Assembly: GCA_034096865.1 (NCBI GenBank)
Contig: JAWQFJ010016647.1
Location: forward strand, 85,001-117,500
Length of the DNA stretch: 32,500 bases
Direction: 5' to 3'
Source: Theodoxus fluviatilis
Taxonomy: Eukaryota; Mollusca; Gastropoda; Cycloneritida; Neritidae
Positions 13,822 through 24,162 of this stretch are shown here, piece after piece; position 1 is the first letter of the stretch; every line of letters starts with the position of its first letter. Both the position numbers and the translations under genes were made by a program. Under the pieces are notes generated by a model. That model was given only the letters and a program-made list of their open reading frames with translations, was not told the DNA's origin and ran no database searches.

Positions 13822-14449
13822 CAGGGCCGGATCTAGGGGGGGTGCTGGGGGTGCTCGAGCACCCCCCCCCCCAAAAAAAAAAAAAAAAAAAAAAAAAACC
13901 TCCGTGGCAGCCGGGAGTTGGGGGAAGGAGGGAGGGGGGGGGGTGGTTGCTCAAATATGTTGATCTACTTCCCACCTCATCGGATATCGGCACACTTTGC
14001 TTGGTACAGAGACAGTATAGTTAGTAAAAAGCTTGGGAAGGAGGGGGGGGGGGGGGGGGGCTAAAAGATGCTGGGCCCAGATGCTGTACTACTCTCCACT
14101 TGGTATAAGCACACTCTACTTGGCAGCCAAGGTAGCTGGGGAGGGAGGGGGGGGGGGGGGTGCTGCTATAATTAAGATGCCTTCCTTTTGCTACTCGCAC
14201 AGACAAATCAAACCCGGGCAGAGACAGGAAGAATCTGTGACCAAACAAAAACTCTTGGAAATGACCGCACTGCCAGATTGCACAGATTTGCACCATTTTT
14301 CTCAAAATTTTCCGGGGGGGCATGCCCCCGGACCCCCCTAGAGGGGCGTGCCTGCTTCGCAGGCACGCACTCGTGGCTTCGCCACTTCGATGAGAAGACC
14401 CTAAAACAATTTTAAGCACCCCCCCTCAAAAAACTTTGATCCGGCCCTG
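13822..14449. mobile_element. Non-autonomous TIR element (hAT-like MITE), 628 bp
   Basis: Ends are CAGGGCCGGATC (13822-13833) and its reverse complement GATCCGGCCCTG (14438-14449), followed inward by G-rich GGGGGGTGCT on both sides. AGTTT flanks both ends (13817-13821 and 14450-14454), a possible 5-bp target duplication. Termini starting CAGGGCCGG resemble hAT elements, which normally duplicate 8 bp, so the superfamily is uncertain. The interior has no transposase, several poly-G and poly-A tracts, and two GC-rich hairpins with a TTC loop (14347-14367 and 14373-14385). Confidence 0.75.
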
Positions 14450-15744
14450 AGTTTCATTATAAGAAGGTAACGTACCTGCAAGTGAAAATTATAATCACAT
14501 CATGGTGAGGGAAATATTTGAGTACTAGGTCGAAACCTTCAGAATGGAGCTATGGCATGGATTTTTTTGTGGGGTAGGGGGGAGGGTGGGGGAGAGGGAA
14601 GGGGGGGATGGGGAGGGGGTATGGGGAGGGGGGGGGGAGAGAGAAAGGATGGGATTTCTGGCTATGTTCACCAATCATTACATTAGAGAAAAACAAAAAC
14701 AAATTACCAAGAACTACGTCTAATTGCTTTCTAGCACAAAGGAGCGTGCTCAGCAGCATTGAATTTACTGACATTTGAAAGCTTTTTTCATTCAAAATAA
14801 AAATTTGACCTTACACAACACAATTCTGTCGGCGAAAATGTGCGTTCAGTGATTGACTCATGCTGGTTTGATACGTAGGGGCCTACGTGAACTGAAATAC
14901 ACTTTTCTTTGCTGTTTAATGATACATATCCTTTCCCATGACTAATCCCTCGATCCGTCATGCGCGATCACACAATGCATTTCAAGAACACGTGCACGTC
15001 AGAGTGAGTCAGTTGGAAACAGAGTACGTCAGGACAGTAGCCTACGTCAGTGTGACCAACTAAGCTCTGAAGGATAATGCCTGTGCAGCAACAAAAAGCC
15101 AGATGAGAACCACATATGGAGAAGGGTTCATCTCGAAGTCTCGCGTTGTTTGGAATATCATTTCTCTTGGGGAAGCCGTCCTTGTTATTCCTAGCGATGC
15201 AACCTTTAGGGACATGCCTGGGGGAAGAAGCGCGGCATCTGACCTACAGCTCTTCCATGAAAAACTTCTCACCAAGGCAAGACAATTAATTTCGTGGCAG
15301 AGCATCTTCTTCTCCTACACCGAGCGAATTACTCGTCCCATCCCAATGATGTTTTCCAGTCAAAATCGCACAAAATGGCCACATGTCGGCTGCAATCGAT
15401 GAGCGAGGGATTTGACAATGAATAAGAAAAGATTATCCAGAAAGCATGGTCTCGATGGGGCGCGAAGCTCTCATAAACAGGACTTTGATTTAAATCGAGA
15501 GCCTCTACCACACCACTTTAAAAATTCAATCACATCACCCACTCCCTCGGGGTTAGTAAACTCTTATCTATCCTGCAATATGCGACGAGACGGCTACACA
15601 AGACTTCAAGGAAAATTAAAACGACATTTTAATTTTGTGAGATTCTGGAAAAAGCGGACGATATTGGTATTCAGTGGCATATCTTGTCCCTAAATATAAG
15701 GGGATAAGCGGAGGGAGGTAGGAGGAGGGCTAATCACCATGGAT
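14450..15744. other. Unassigned sequence
   Basis: A G-rich tract lies at about 14566-14645. Frames at 15060-15305 (minus), 15103-15402 (plus) and 15412-15693 (plus) overlap each other and contain no recognisable motif. Confidence 0.35.
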
Positions 15745-16082
15745 AACGTTTGTGTATGTGTACTCCTATGCGCGCGCGCGCGTGTGTGTGTGTGCTTGCG
15801 TATACGCACAGCTGTGTGTTTGTATGGGTATGTGATTGTGTGTGTGTGTGCCTGCGCGCGCGCGCTTGTGTGTACGTGTGTGCTTGTGTGAGTGATCGCG
15901 CGTACGTGTGTGTGTGTGTGTATGTGCTTGTGTGTATGTATGTGCTTGTGTGAGTGCGCGCGTGCGTGCGTTTGTGTGTGTGTTTCTGATTGTGTGTGTG
16001 TGCGAGCCTGTGTGAGTGTGTGTGCATGCGTGCGTGCGTGCATGCGTGCGTGTATGCGTGCGTGTATGCGTGCGATTGAGCG
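15745..16082. repeat. Impure (GT)n / (GC)n tract
   Basis: GT repeats with GCGCGC and GTAT interruptions, ending in CGAGCGAGCGAG. Confidence 0.9.
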
Positions 16083-16259
16083 AGCGAGCGAGAGAGGGAG
16101 AGGGAGAAAATTTGAATTTATTTTTGAATTTATTGACAAGACCATCGGCCCATTGCAATCACACAGCACTACTCAAAGCAAAGTAAGGACCCCTTAAATT
16201 GTCACAAGCAGAAAAAAGTAAGAATGATCTTAGAAAAGATTTAGCTCTCGAGTCAAATG

Positions 16260-16502
<243 letters not shown>

Positions 16503-16737
16503 TTGTAAGGGTAGTAGTGTGCTGGGTGGTGGGGGAGATGTGCGGTTCGTGAGTATTGGCGGCGTCAGTGCTGGAAGAGGGATGGGAGCAGTGTAGATAA
16601 ACTAGACCTGTGTATGGAAAGTGGTGACGGTCTTGACAAATGAAGTCTCTGAAGTATCGCTGCTTCTTTCTGAAGATTGCAAAACGTTGACTGGCTGACA
16701 TTTTGGACTGCATATTTATCTTCGTTGCAACGGTCAG

Positions 16738-16944
16738 CTGACGGAGTGAAGGTCACAGTCATGCCTGGCACTGTTCATCACTCCAGTATGATGAGGTTTG
16801 GTAAGACGGGTGAATCTGACATAGCAATTGTCTCAAGCAGTGCCCTGCAGATACACAAATCGGCAGAGGATATGGTGCCAATAATTACGATCGCTGGCGC
16901 ATTTGCTGGTGAATATGGAAAGCCGAGTGGTTTATACTCGAGCA
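16738..16944 (+). other. Possible internal exon, unidentified protein
   Basis: One frame reads DGVKVTVMPGTVHHSSMMRF, then GESDIAIVSSSALQIHKSAE and IITIAGAFAGEYGKPSGLY, with protein-like composition and no low complexity. It is preceded by a T-rich stretch ending GGTCAG and followed by GTGAGT at 16945-16950, giving a 207-bp candidate between acceptor and donor. I do not recognise the family, and no neighbouring exon was found. Confidence 0.3.
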
Positions 16945-16950
16945 GTGAGT

Positions 16951-17967
16951 GCGAGCATGTGTATGCATGTTTACTATGTGTTTGGGTAATCTAACAACAG
17001 GCATGGGAACCTACAATAGTCCAGCATGAAAGTAAGTCTAGACGTAAGGTCGAGCGTGATTGACCACATAATTAATGACGTCATGGAGTGGAGGCCTGAG
17101 AAACCATCTTTGGTGCGAACTCTGCGACTATGGCTTGAAGACAGCAATCAGTCCAGCCTTACCTCGCTTTCAGACTGAGGACTGCTTTACTTGACTTCCC
17201 TGCAGAAGACTGGGAGGGCAGCATTGTAAAGAACGCAGTCGTAGAGTCTCCCTACTTCTTTTGTTGCAGTCGTAGAGAGGAACATTTTGTAACTCAACCA
17301 TAGAAATGCAAATTATTCCATCCCGTGTAACTCATGAACTTAAGATATTCCACTGAGGGTTACTCAGATAAATTTGCTCTCTCAGTGTTGGAAAGGTGAA
17401 AGAAATGATATCACGGAATCATAGGTTGTTCTTATACTGTTTGTGTGATTCATCACATTTGCTGTACTTACCGTGTCTACATATTCAATTACAGCATTTG
17501 AAAGTTTATTCCGCAGATTCAGAACTTACTACAACCTAACTCTTTCATCGGACAAGTGTGGAACGACGCTGTAACTGTCGTCGTTGGGACGTGGAGATGC
17601 TGCTGCTGCTGCTGCTGCTGCTGCTGAATGGTGGAATTTCTGGTCTATCAACCTTTGTAGGCCATTCAAGGCCATTAACCTCGAAAATGACTGGAACAGG
17701 TTAGAATGAGAGAATATCGAGTCACGATTTCCATAGTTATTCGCGTTTTATGACTCACGTAGGGAGACGCGATGGGTCTAATCTGTTTACCTCCAACCCA
17801 CAGAGGGAAATAATTCGGAAGAAAATACATAACATCACTGCGAGTATGTAGCACATCATCTCTACATGCAGACAGGAAACTGTGTTATTAAAAACTGAAT
17901 CATCACATCACACCTTTTTCTTCACGTGCGCATGTTTGCAAGAAGATTGAAGAGTACACCAATCGGA
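16951..17967. other. Unassigned sequence with (CTG)n and a dispersed repeat copy
   Basis: (CTG)n at about 17596-17627. The segment 17735-17805 is the partner of 7095-7165 (CGTAGGGAGACGCG). Otherwise AT-rich with no long frame. Confidence 0.45.
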
Positions 17968-18013
17968 GGGGGGGGGGGGGGGGGGGGGGGCGGGGGGGGG
18001 GGGAGGGGGGGGC
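17968..18013. repeat. Long poly-G tract
   Basis: G run with single C and A interruptions. It could form G-quadruplexes and may be inexact in length. Confidence 0.85.
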
Positions 18014-18596
18014 AGGAAACCGGATGGGCGTTTCCGGTCTTGTGAATGATCGCTACAATCATTCGCAGCATCCAAGCAGTCAGTTCTTGTAATACATCTG
18101 TTTCCAAAAATCAGTCACCGCCTGCGTTTTGGTCCCAATGATCATACCGCCTCCTGCATGATTACAGTGATCACGAAAGAAAGAAAGAAAGCAGGCATCC
18201 TTCCAATTCCCTTTGAAACTTACATATCGTGTTGTGAGAAACGCGCCTCGTTTGCACACTGTCGACATTCAGAGTTCTGTATGAATGAAATCGCTCACTT
18301 TCCATCGCTTGTGGGTCTTGCGGTGGCATAACCGGATAAAATGTCCTAGTCAGAGTGAAACTGGATAGTTGTGAAGGCGGACTGTACATATTAATACAGC
18401 TCTGATGCGGCCCTGTCATCGTCTGGTGAGTATGTTTCTGAGAGAGTGAAAATGGTGTCAGTATCCCTGCCTTTCACTTCATGAATGTATTCTCAGGTGT
18501 CAGTGGAGGATCGAACAGAAAACCGCGGACGAGGAGGTACAGTGAAGAGTTGTTCAAAGACCCAGGTGTTGTTATCTGTTGCCTTATTCAGTAAGA
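18014..18596. other. Unassigned sequence
   Basis: No repeat or gene recognised. Minus frames at 18080-18419 are unremarkable. Confidence 0.35.
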
Positions 18597-18835
18597 CGAC
18601 GACGACGATAATGATGATGATGATAATGATTATGGAGGGGGAGGAGAAGAGGAAGGGGGGAGGGAGGGGGAGGGGGGGGGAGTAGGAGGAGGAGGAGGAG
18701 GAGGAGGGGAAGGAGGAGGAGGACGGCGTCGACGAGAAGGAGGACGACGACGACGAGGAGGAGGACGACGACGACGACGACGAGGAGGAGGACGACGACG
18801 ACGAGGAGGAGGACGAGGAGGACGAGGAGGAGAAA
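18597..18835. repeat. Purine-rich (GAC)n / (GAG)n / (GGA)n tract
   Basis: Mixed trinucleotides built of GAC, GAG, GAT and GGA with G-rich blocks. Poly-Ser, poly-Val and poly-Leu frames on the minus strand are repeat translations. Confidence 0.9.
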
Positions 18836-18896
18836 TTGATCATAATCATTTTTCATCCAAGTTAGATACATGTTACACTCATCTCTTGCAATATCA

Positions 18897-19408
18897 TGTT
18901 GTACGGGGGTTCTCCTAGCTTGCGCTGGGAAGTCGAAGTTACAAACGCTGGTGGTCGTTTTCGATAAACTTTATTCACGCACTGATCACTACACAGCGGT
19001 GAAAATCAGCAAACAGTAATCATCGTGACAACTTCACTCTATGCGCAGTGCCGCAGAGGACTCACTCTTTACAAAGTTAAGCTCTCACCTTAACTCTGTC
19101 GCATCTGCTGCTCGTGTCTCCTCGTGTCTCGCTTTGTCGCGCCTTATATACTTAATCTCAGGTTCCAGATCTTTCCTGAATGAAGCTGCTCGAATAGTAT
19201 CTCGTTCGAGCTGGAAATCAACTGACGTCACGTGACACAACAAGATAATTTTAGCCTGACTATCGCACGCCAGGGCAATGACCTGACCGATACCAAAAAA
19301 CCGACCGTGCTGCGACGATCTAGAACCTTCACGACATATTAAGCTGTAAATGACCCGACCCATATAAGCAAACCGACCGTGCCGCAACGATCTAGAATCT
19401 TCACAACA
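18897..19408 (-). repeat. Gypsy 3' LTR, 512 bp
   Basis: On the minus strand the LTR begins TGTTGTGAAG, directly after a polypurine tract, and ends GTACAACA, so its ends form TGTTGT...ACAACA. It holds a TATA box (plus-strand 19144-19150) and an AATAAA signal (18970-18975). U3 contains two copies of a ~57-bp block (19280-19337 and 19352-19408, sharing CCGACCGTG and ACGATCTAGAA), which could be duplicated enhancer units. There is no partner LTR in the window, so boundaries rest on the terminal motif and the polypurine tract. Confidence 0.8.
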
Positions 19409-19410
19409 TA

Positions 19411-19425
19411 GCTCCTCCCCTAAAG
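19411..19425 (-). promoter_or_regulatory. Polypurine tract of the Gypsy element
   Basis: The minus strand reads CTTTAGGGGAGGAGC, ending 2 bp before the LTR start at 19408. This is the expected position and composition for the plus-strand primer of a Gypsy element. Confidence 0.72.
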
Positions 19426-19723
19426 ACCGAAACGACCTCGTTGGTCTCACTACATGTACAACTCCACAATTAAATTTACAAAACATCATGAACTAACACC
19501 TCAAAAATACGCAGCTAGCAACAACATTAACATCAACAACAACAACAAAATACAGAGAAAAGTCAATTCGCAGTCCAGGTAGTCCATGAATTAGAGAGTG
19601 AGGGGCATAGATGCAAGACCTGACACATGGGCGTAAGCTTCCTTGCGGTAGCTTCTGCCCAGTCCATGGGGTCAATGTCTGCAAGACCACTGTTCACACT
19701 GTCACTGAAAAGTACAGAACTCC
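19426..19723 (-). other. Gypsy 3' untranslated region
   Basis: About 300 bp between the Pol stop and the polypurine tract, with a GTT-rich stretch on the minus strand (plus-strand CAACAACAACAAC around 19519-19550). No open frame of interest. Confidence 0.6.
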
Positions 19724-19966
19724 TCACAGGAAGCGAGATGGGCGCATTACACGCCGCCCTCGCCGCGTGTATGTCTGTACGTCCTCAGGGGTCGCTCCAT
19801 CCTCACTCTCGTCTTCCGAGCAAGGCCCTGATACAGCGTCTCTCCCTGTGGGCTGGTCGTTATCGATTGGATCAGGGTGGCGCCGTGGTGACTGCCACCA
19901 TTCCGGCGGTAGGTCTCCCTGGTACCTCCAGAGACGGGCGTAGTCCACGTAACGTCCTGCCTGTGG
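19724..19966 (-). pseudogene. C-terminus of Gypsy Pol beyond the Ginger1 insertion
   Basis: The minus strand reads YVDYARLWRYQGDLPPEWW, an acidic stretch (CSEDESEDG) and YTRRGRRVMRPSRFL before a stop at 19724. DRLWRYQG-like motifs followed by an acidic stretch and a basic TRxGRxxRPPxRF-like end are usual for the tail of Gypsy Pol proteins. The codon phase matches the remnant on the other side of the transposon. The normal ~25 residues before this motif appear to be missing. Confidence 0.82.
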
Positions 19967-19970
19967 CCGG
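19967..19970. other. Target-site duplication CCGG, left copy
   Basis: CCGG directly abuts the TGTCG terminus. The identical CCGG lies at 28215-28218. In the minus-strand Gypsy frame both copies are read in the same codon phase, as expected for duplication of one original site. Confidence 0.9.
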
Positions 19971-20115
19971 TGTCGTAGAATATTTCGGAACCAGGATTAA
20001 TCGGAACCGGTTCCGAAAAATCCTAGGATATTTCGGAACCATTCCGATTTATCCTGGCCCTGGTGAAAGGATATTTCGGAACCACCAGGATATTTCGGAA
20101 CCACCTTCTAGATGC
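19971..20115 (+). repeat. Left terminal inverted repeat of Ginger1
   Basis: About 145 bp, the inverted partner of 28066-28214, preceded by CCGG. It begins TGTCGTAGAATATTTCGG and ends near TTCTAGATGC. The core GGATATTTCGGAACC and close variants recur about four times in the forward sense, and GGTTCCGAAAAATCC appears in reverse. Such repeated sites could be transposase binding sites, which is an inference. The arm differs from its partner by small indels and substitutions. Confidence 0.92.
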
Positions 20116-20371
20116 TTTCGTATGATTTTCTGAGTTTCTAGAAGGTTTCAAATCAGAGTGAAACAAACTATTACGCTAACAAAGAACAATTTACCTTGAC
20201 CAAACGATGTTTAATGTATGTTGTTTTATTAAAAATGCTCAAGCAGCTACAGACTGCTTTTTAAGTACGAGTAATAATACATAAAGATTTTTACAGAACC
20301 TGTTGTTAAACTCCTTCTTGATTCTAAGTCACCTTGTCACATTTGTGTATACGGTTATACATATTAACTCT

Positions 20372-20419
<48 letters not shown>

Positions 20420-20631
20420 CAACTGGTATAGAATTGTTTCTGATACCGAGGCGGTGAGCTACCATAAGGTCATACCTGCGACGATGTATGAATATGCTAT
20501 TCATGCCATTTCGATGGCCGTAATATAATATCTATTTTAACTTTCCTGTACATATGAATATCAGAATGTTTTAACCTGATGTATGTCCATTATGGCCAAG
20601 CTTTGTTTTAGGCCAAGATCAAATCACTCCC

Positions 20632-20706
<75 letters not shown>

Positions 20707-20745
20707 ATGGGCTAATTCATTCAAAGTAGGCTGGCTTTCATGAGT

Positions 20746-20747
<2 letters not shown>
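20116..20747. other. Ginger1 non-coding sequence downstream of the transposase
   Basis: This stretch lies between the left inverted repeat and the 3' tail of LINE A. It has two (CT)n tracts (about 20369-20417 and 20637-20706) and AT-rich unique DNA, with TTCTAGAAGG repeated near 20135. I see no gene. Confidence 0.6.
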
Positions 20748-20790
<43 letters not shown>

Positions 20791-21151
20791 CATAGCATTT
20801 GTATAGCGCGCTTCTGTACAACTCAATGCGCTGACATAACCACATTCACACGCAGACATTCATCAGCAAGCTTACCAACATAATACAACACATAATACAA
20901 CTTACAGACCTGAGAATGGATACAACAACATACATGATCATGAGAAAAAAACCTACAATCAAGCAAAAGCCAGTCGAAACATGTGAGTCTTCAGTTGCGA
21001 CTTAAAAATAGGTAACGTGGGTGCGTCACGCAGGCCAGTCGGCAGCGAGTTCCAGACAGAAACTAAAACTACGCTCACCAAAAGATTTTGCACTACGTTT
21101 TGGAATTTTTAGAAGCTTATCATTTGCTGAACGGAGAGAACGGGATGGTTG

Positions 21152-21156
<5 letters not shown>
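20748..21156 (-). pseudogene. LINE A, RT terminus, 3' UTR and (ATT)n tail, downstream segment
   Basis: This resumes the RT frame of LINE A directly after LINE B. The minus strand reads QPSRSLRSANDKLLKIPKR, then with one frameshift VWNSLPTGLRDAPTLPIFKS and QLKTHMFRLAFA followed by a stop, all typical of the last residues of CR1/L2-type RT proteins. A short 3' UTR ends in a GCGCGCTATACAAATGC-type motif and an (ATT)n tail (plus-strand 20748-20789), a common 3' end for such LINEs. I could not define a target duplication. Confidence 0.82.
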
Positions 21157-21205
<49 letters not shown>

Positions 21206-21216
21206 TAATAATAATG

Positions 21217-21293
<77 letters not shown>

Positions 21294-21320
21294 CATCATC
21301 ATCATCATAATCATAATAAT
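21157..21320. repeat. (AAT)n tail of LINE B
   Basis: A long AAT/ATT trinucleotide tract, with ATG and ATC variants near 21294-21310. It forms the 3' terminus of LINE B on the minus strand, preceded there by a GTGCGCGTTATTAATGATCG-like motif. Confidence 0.85.
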
Positions 21321-22239
21321 ACGATCATTAATAACGCGCACATATCTCACCACTTAGGCGACTCAAGGCGCACGCACACACATTCACACTCATAAAGAAA
21401 GAATACACACCCTAATACAAAACATTATGGCAGGTGCAAATGTGCACACAACAATCAAACACATATACACATAACATAAGATAATAATTACAATATATAC
21501 TAACGTACATGGCTTGCTTTGGTACCAGGTTTGCATTGCATCAGTGTGATGGATGATATGGTGGAGTTTACTCTTTCTCCGTTTTGGGAAAAAGGAAGGT
21601 TTTTAGGCTGGATTTGAAAGAAGCTAAGGTTGGTTTCTGACGAAGGCTGAGAGGTAGTTCGTTCCATTGGGTGGGCGCTTGGAATGTGAAGGAGCGCCCG
21701 CCTACGGTTGTGAGTCTTTGTGGCGGGATGTCGAGTCTGAGAGTGTCTAGAGAAGAGCGGAGTGATCGGACAGGTTTACAGAGTTTGAGAGAGGTAGACA
21801 GATAGGAAGGAGCAAGATTGTTGAGGGAACAAAGGTTCTGAAAGTTACATGGGGTTCTAATGACTGCCTGAAAACAACAGCGATCCCACCACCTCTGGAG
21901 GATCGGGGGCATGACCTCAAACAGTATCCAGCGGGCGTTAGCATTTGGCATGTTGCTTCATGTCCAGAGTCACTTAGCCACGTTTCTGTTAAAAACATAA
22001 CATCTAAGTCTTGTTCTACAATAAAGTCAGAGATAGCTTCTGGTTTGCCTGATTTCACAACGGACTGAGAGTTCAAATGACAGAGGCGAAGGTCCTTTGA
22101 GCGGGTCACATTGCTGATTCCAGAGTCATTGAGTGACCACGCCCCACATGCAGCTCGTGTGGGCGAAGGCGAATTGAAAGCGTCAAACAGTCCAGGGTGG
22201 AGAGGGGAGGTGTGTGACTGTGCAAAGTCAGTGTAAACA

Positions 22240-23095
22240 CCATCCGGAGGCAGCGCCGGAGAGACATCGGAAGGCAGCGCCGGAGAGACATCAAAGGGCA
22301 GCGCGGAAGTGACGTCAGTTGCCAGCGCTGGGTCGACATCAGGGGGCAGCGTCATAGCGCCCACTGTAGTGACATCGAAGGGCGACAACAGAGAGACGTC
22401 AGAGGGCAGCGCCGGAGACACATCAGGGGGTAGCAGCAGAGACACACCAGGGGGGAGCAGCGGAGACGCAGCAGCGGAGACACATCAGGGGGCAGCAGCG
22501 GAGGCACATCAGGAGGCAGCAGCGGAGGCACATCAGGGAGCAGCAGCGGAGACACATCAGGGGGCAGCAGCGGAGACACATCAGGGGGCAGCAGCGGAGG
22601 CACATCAGGGGGCAGCAGCGGAGGCACATCAGGGGGCAGCAGCGGAGACACATCAGGGGGCAGCAGCGGAGACACGTCAGGGTGCAGCAGCGGAGACACA
22701 TCAGGGGGCAGCAGCGGAGCCACATCAGGGGGCAGCCGCGGAGACACATCAGGGGGCAGCAGCGGAGACACATCGGGGGCAGCAGCGGAGCGACATCAGG
22801 GGGCAGCAGCGGAGCGACATCATGGGGCAGCCGCGGAGACACATCAGGGGGCAGCAGCGGAGACACATCGGGGGCAGCAGCGGAGCGACATCAGGGGGCA
22901 GCAGCGGAGCGACATCAGGGGGCAGCAGCGGAGGCACATCATGGGGCAGCCGCGGAGACACATCAGGGGGCAGCAGCGGAGACACATCGGGGGCAGCAGC
23001 GGAGCGACATCAGGGGGCAGCAGCGGAGCGACATCAGGGGGCAGCAGCGGAGCGACATCAGGGAGCAGCAGCGGAGCGACATCAGGGGGAAGCGC
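22240..23095 (-). repeat. 24-bp coding minisatellite in LINE B, PDVSPLLP repeat
   Basis: About 35 tandem 24-bp units, plus-strand consensus close to GGGCAGCAGCGGAGACACATCAG cut at one boundary, reading PDVSPLLP (or PDVAPLLP, PDVPPLLP) on the minus strand. The region lies between the LINE ORF2 N-terminal motif and the endonuclease start. Units near 22771, 22866 and 22984 lack one A (CATCGGGGG instead of CATCAGGGGG), so the frame shifts at each. Those variants mark a higher-order unit of 95-119 bp, also tagged by CAGCCGCGG. The plus-strand 265-codon open frame over this array is a shadow. Confidence 0.88.
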
Positions 23096-23564
23096 AGAGA
23101 CAGTAGGGACATGGGTGAGGTTGTCACGATTCGCAGAGTACCGGTCATTACCGTGTAGGTCAAGGGTCAAAACGGACGATCGCAAGTTTCTGGGTCGAAC
23201 GGTACATAGGCCACGATCACAGGAAGAGGCGATCACAGGAATAGGCCTACCTTGCTGATATCGGCGCCGCCCACCTCTCAACGGTCGTTGATTTTTCTTC
23301 TTAGACGAACACGGAAGTCGACCGTGTAATCCACAACGACGCAGTGCGCCACACACTGGCAGGGCGCACCCAGAAGTGACAGAAGTTTCTCTCTGTCGTA
23401 CGTAACACGAGCGGGCGGCGGTGAAACTGAATCATTCTCAGCGGCGATACACGCATGGTTGACTGGTTGATTGACAATGTGATTGCAGAGCAGTGCGACT
23501 TGATAGAAGAAGAAGAAAAATGTCAGATACAGAAACTTGCCGGCCAAGCGCCTGTCCGTCGACG

Positions 23565-24115
23565 ATATGTGCGAAGGGATGCCGAAAGATACACAGGAAG
23601 AGTACCATCAAAATGACGGTAGGCCAAAACAGCACTTTTGTACTGGCAGCGGAATTTCACGGGAAGCCAGTGTAGATGCCTAAGCATGGGTGTCACATGA
23701 TCGCGTTTTCCCTTCCTCAGCACGAGACGTGCTGCACTGTTTTGACCGCGCTGCAGACGGTTCAATTGTTCTGCTGGAAGACCCGCCAAAACTGAATTAC
23801 AATAATGCAGCCTTGAAGTGACCCTGGCAGTGACCAGTCTAACACACGCAGTGTCAGAAAGATATTGACGAATGGATGCAATGCGGCGTAGTTCAAGAAC
23901 ACAGGCACTGCAAGTACTGCTGATCTGTTTACGCATCGACAATGTCTGGTCAATCTGAACACCTGAGGTACCTAACAGAGCTCTGGAATGGAATAGAGCT
24001 ACCCCCAATTACAGTGGAAACACTCTCGATAAGCCCAAGACTTGACCGTGCCCCAACAGGCATAACTTCAGTTTTATCTGTATTGAGCTTGAGTTTGTTG
24101 CTGTTCATCCATGCA
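23565..24115 (-). pseudogene. LINE A, RT C-terminal part (5'-truncated), upstream segment
   Basis: The minus strand encodes the end of a non-LTR reverse transcriptase in at least two frames: WMNSNKLKLNTDKTEVMPVG near the truncated 5' end, then GVQIDQTLSMRKQI, RLHYCNSVLAGLP, LQRGQNSAARLVL, HLHWLPVKFR and GTLPVYLSASLRTY. This motif order is typical of CR1/L2/Jockey-group LINEs. The frame breaks off after RTY at 23565, where LINE B begins, and resumes at about 21155. The 5' truncation point lies near 24115-24125, some 40 bp past the transposase stop. The copy is dead: truncated, frameshifted and interrupted. Confidence 0.85.
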
Positions 24116-24162
24116 AAGTAAACAAGTAAAAACAAGTTCAAAAGTAAACTCGTTCATCTCGT

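Larger units (their letters stand above)
21157..23564 (-). mobile_element. LINE B, internally deleted non-LTR retrotransposon inserted in LINE A
   Basis: This copy interrupts the LINE A RT frame exactly between RTY and QPSRS. From 5' to 3' on the minus strand it shows an N-terminal ORF2 region (VTYDREKLLSLL, then with a frameshift RPLRGGRRRYQQGRPIPVI), a long PDVSPLLP repeat, an endonuclease start (LCHLNSQSVV, ISDFIVEQDLDVMFLTETWL, SRGGGIAVVF), then directly the end of the RT (NLAPSYLSTSLKLCKPVRSL, FTFQAPTQWNELPLSLRQ, LASFKSSLKTFLFP; stop near 21568), a 3' UTR and an (ATT)n tail. Most of the endonuclease and nearly all of the RT are missing, with the junction at about 21840-21850. A possible ATAT target duplication overlaps the tail. 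Confidence 0.83.

Noticed and set aside
17596..17627. (CTG)n as a functional poly-amino-acid coding repeat
   Set aside because: No supporting open frame or exon structure surrounds it.
22440..23095. CRISPR-like regular repeats
   Set aside because: Units are contiguous 24-bp coding repeats with no spacers, in a eukaryotic LINE.
22309..23106. 265-codon plus-strand frame with GSSGDTSGGSS and AAAETHQG repeats
   Set aside because: It is the complement of the PDVSPLLP minisatellite; minus-strand LINE motifs on both sides show which strand once coded.
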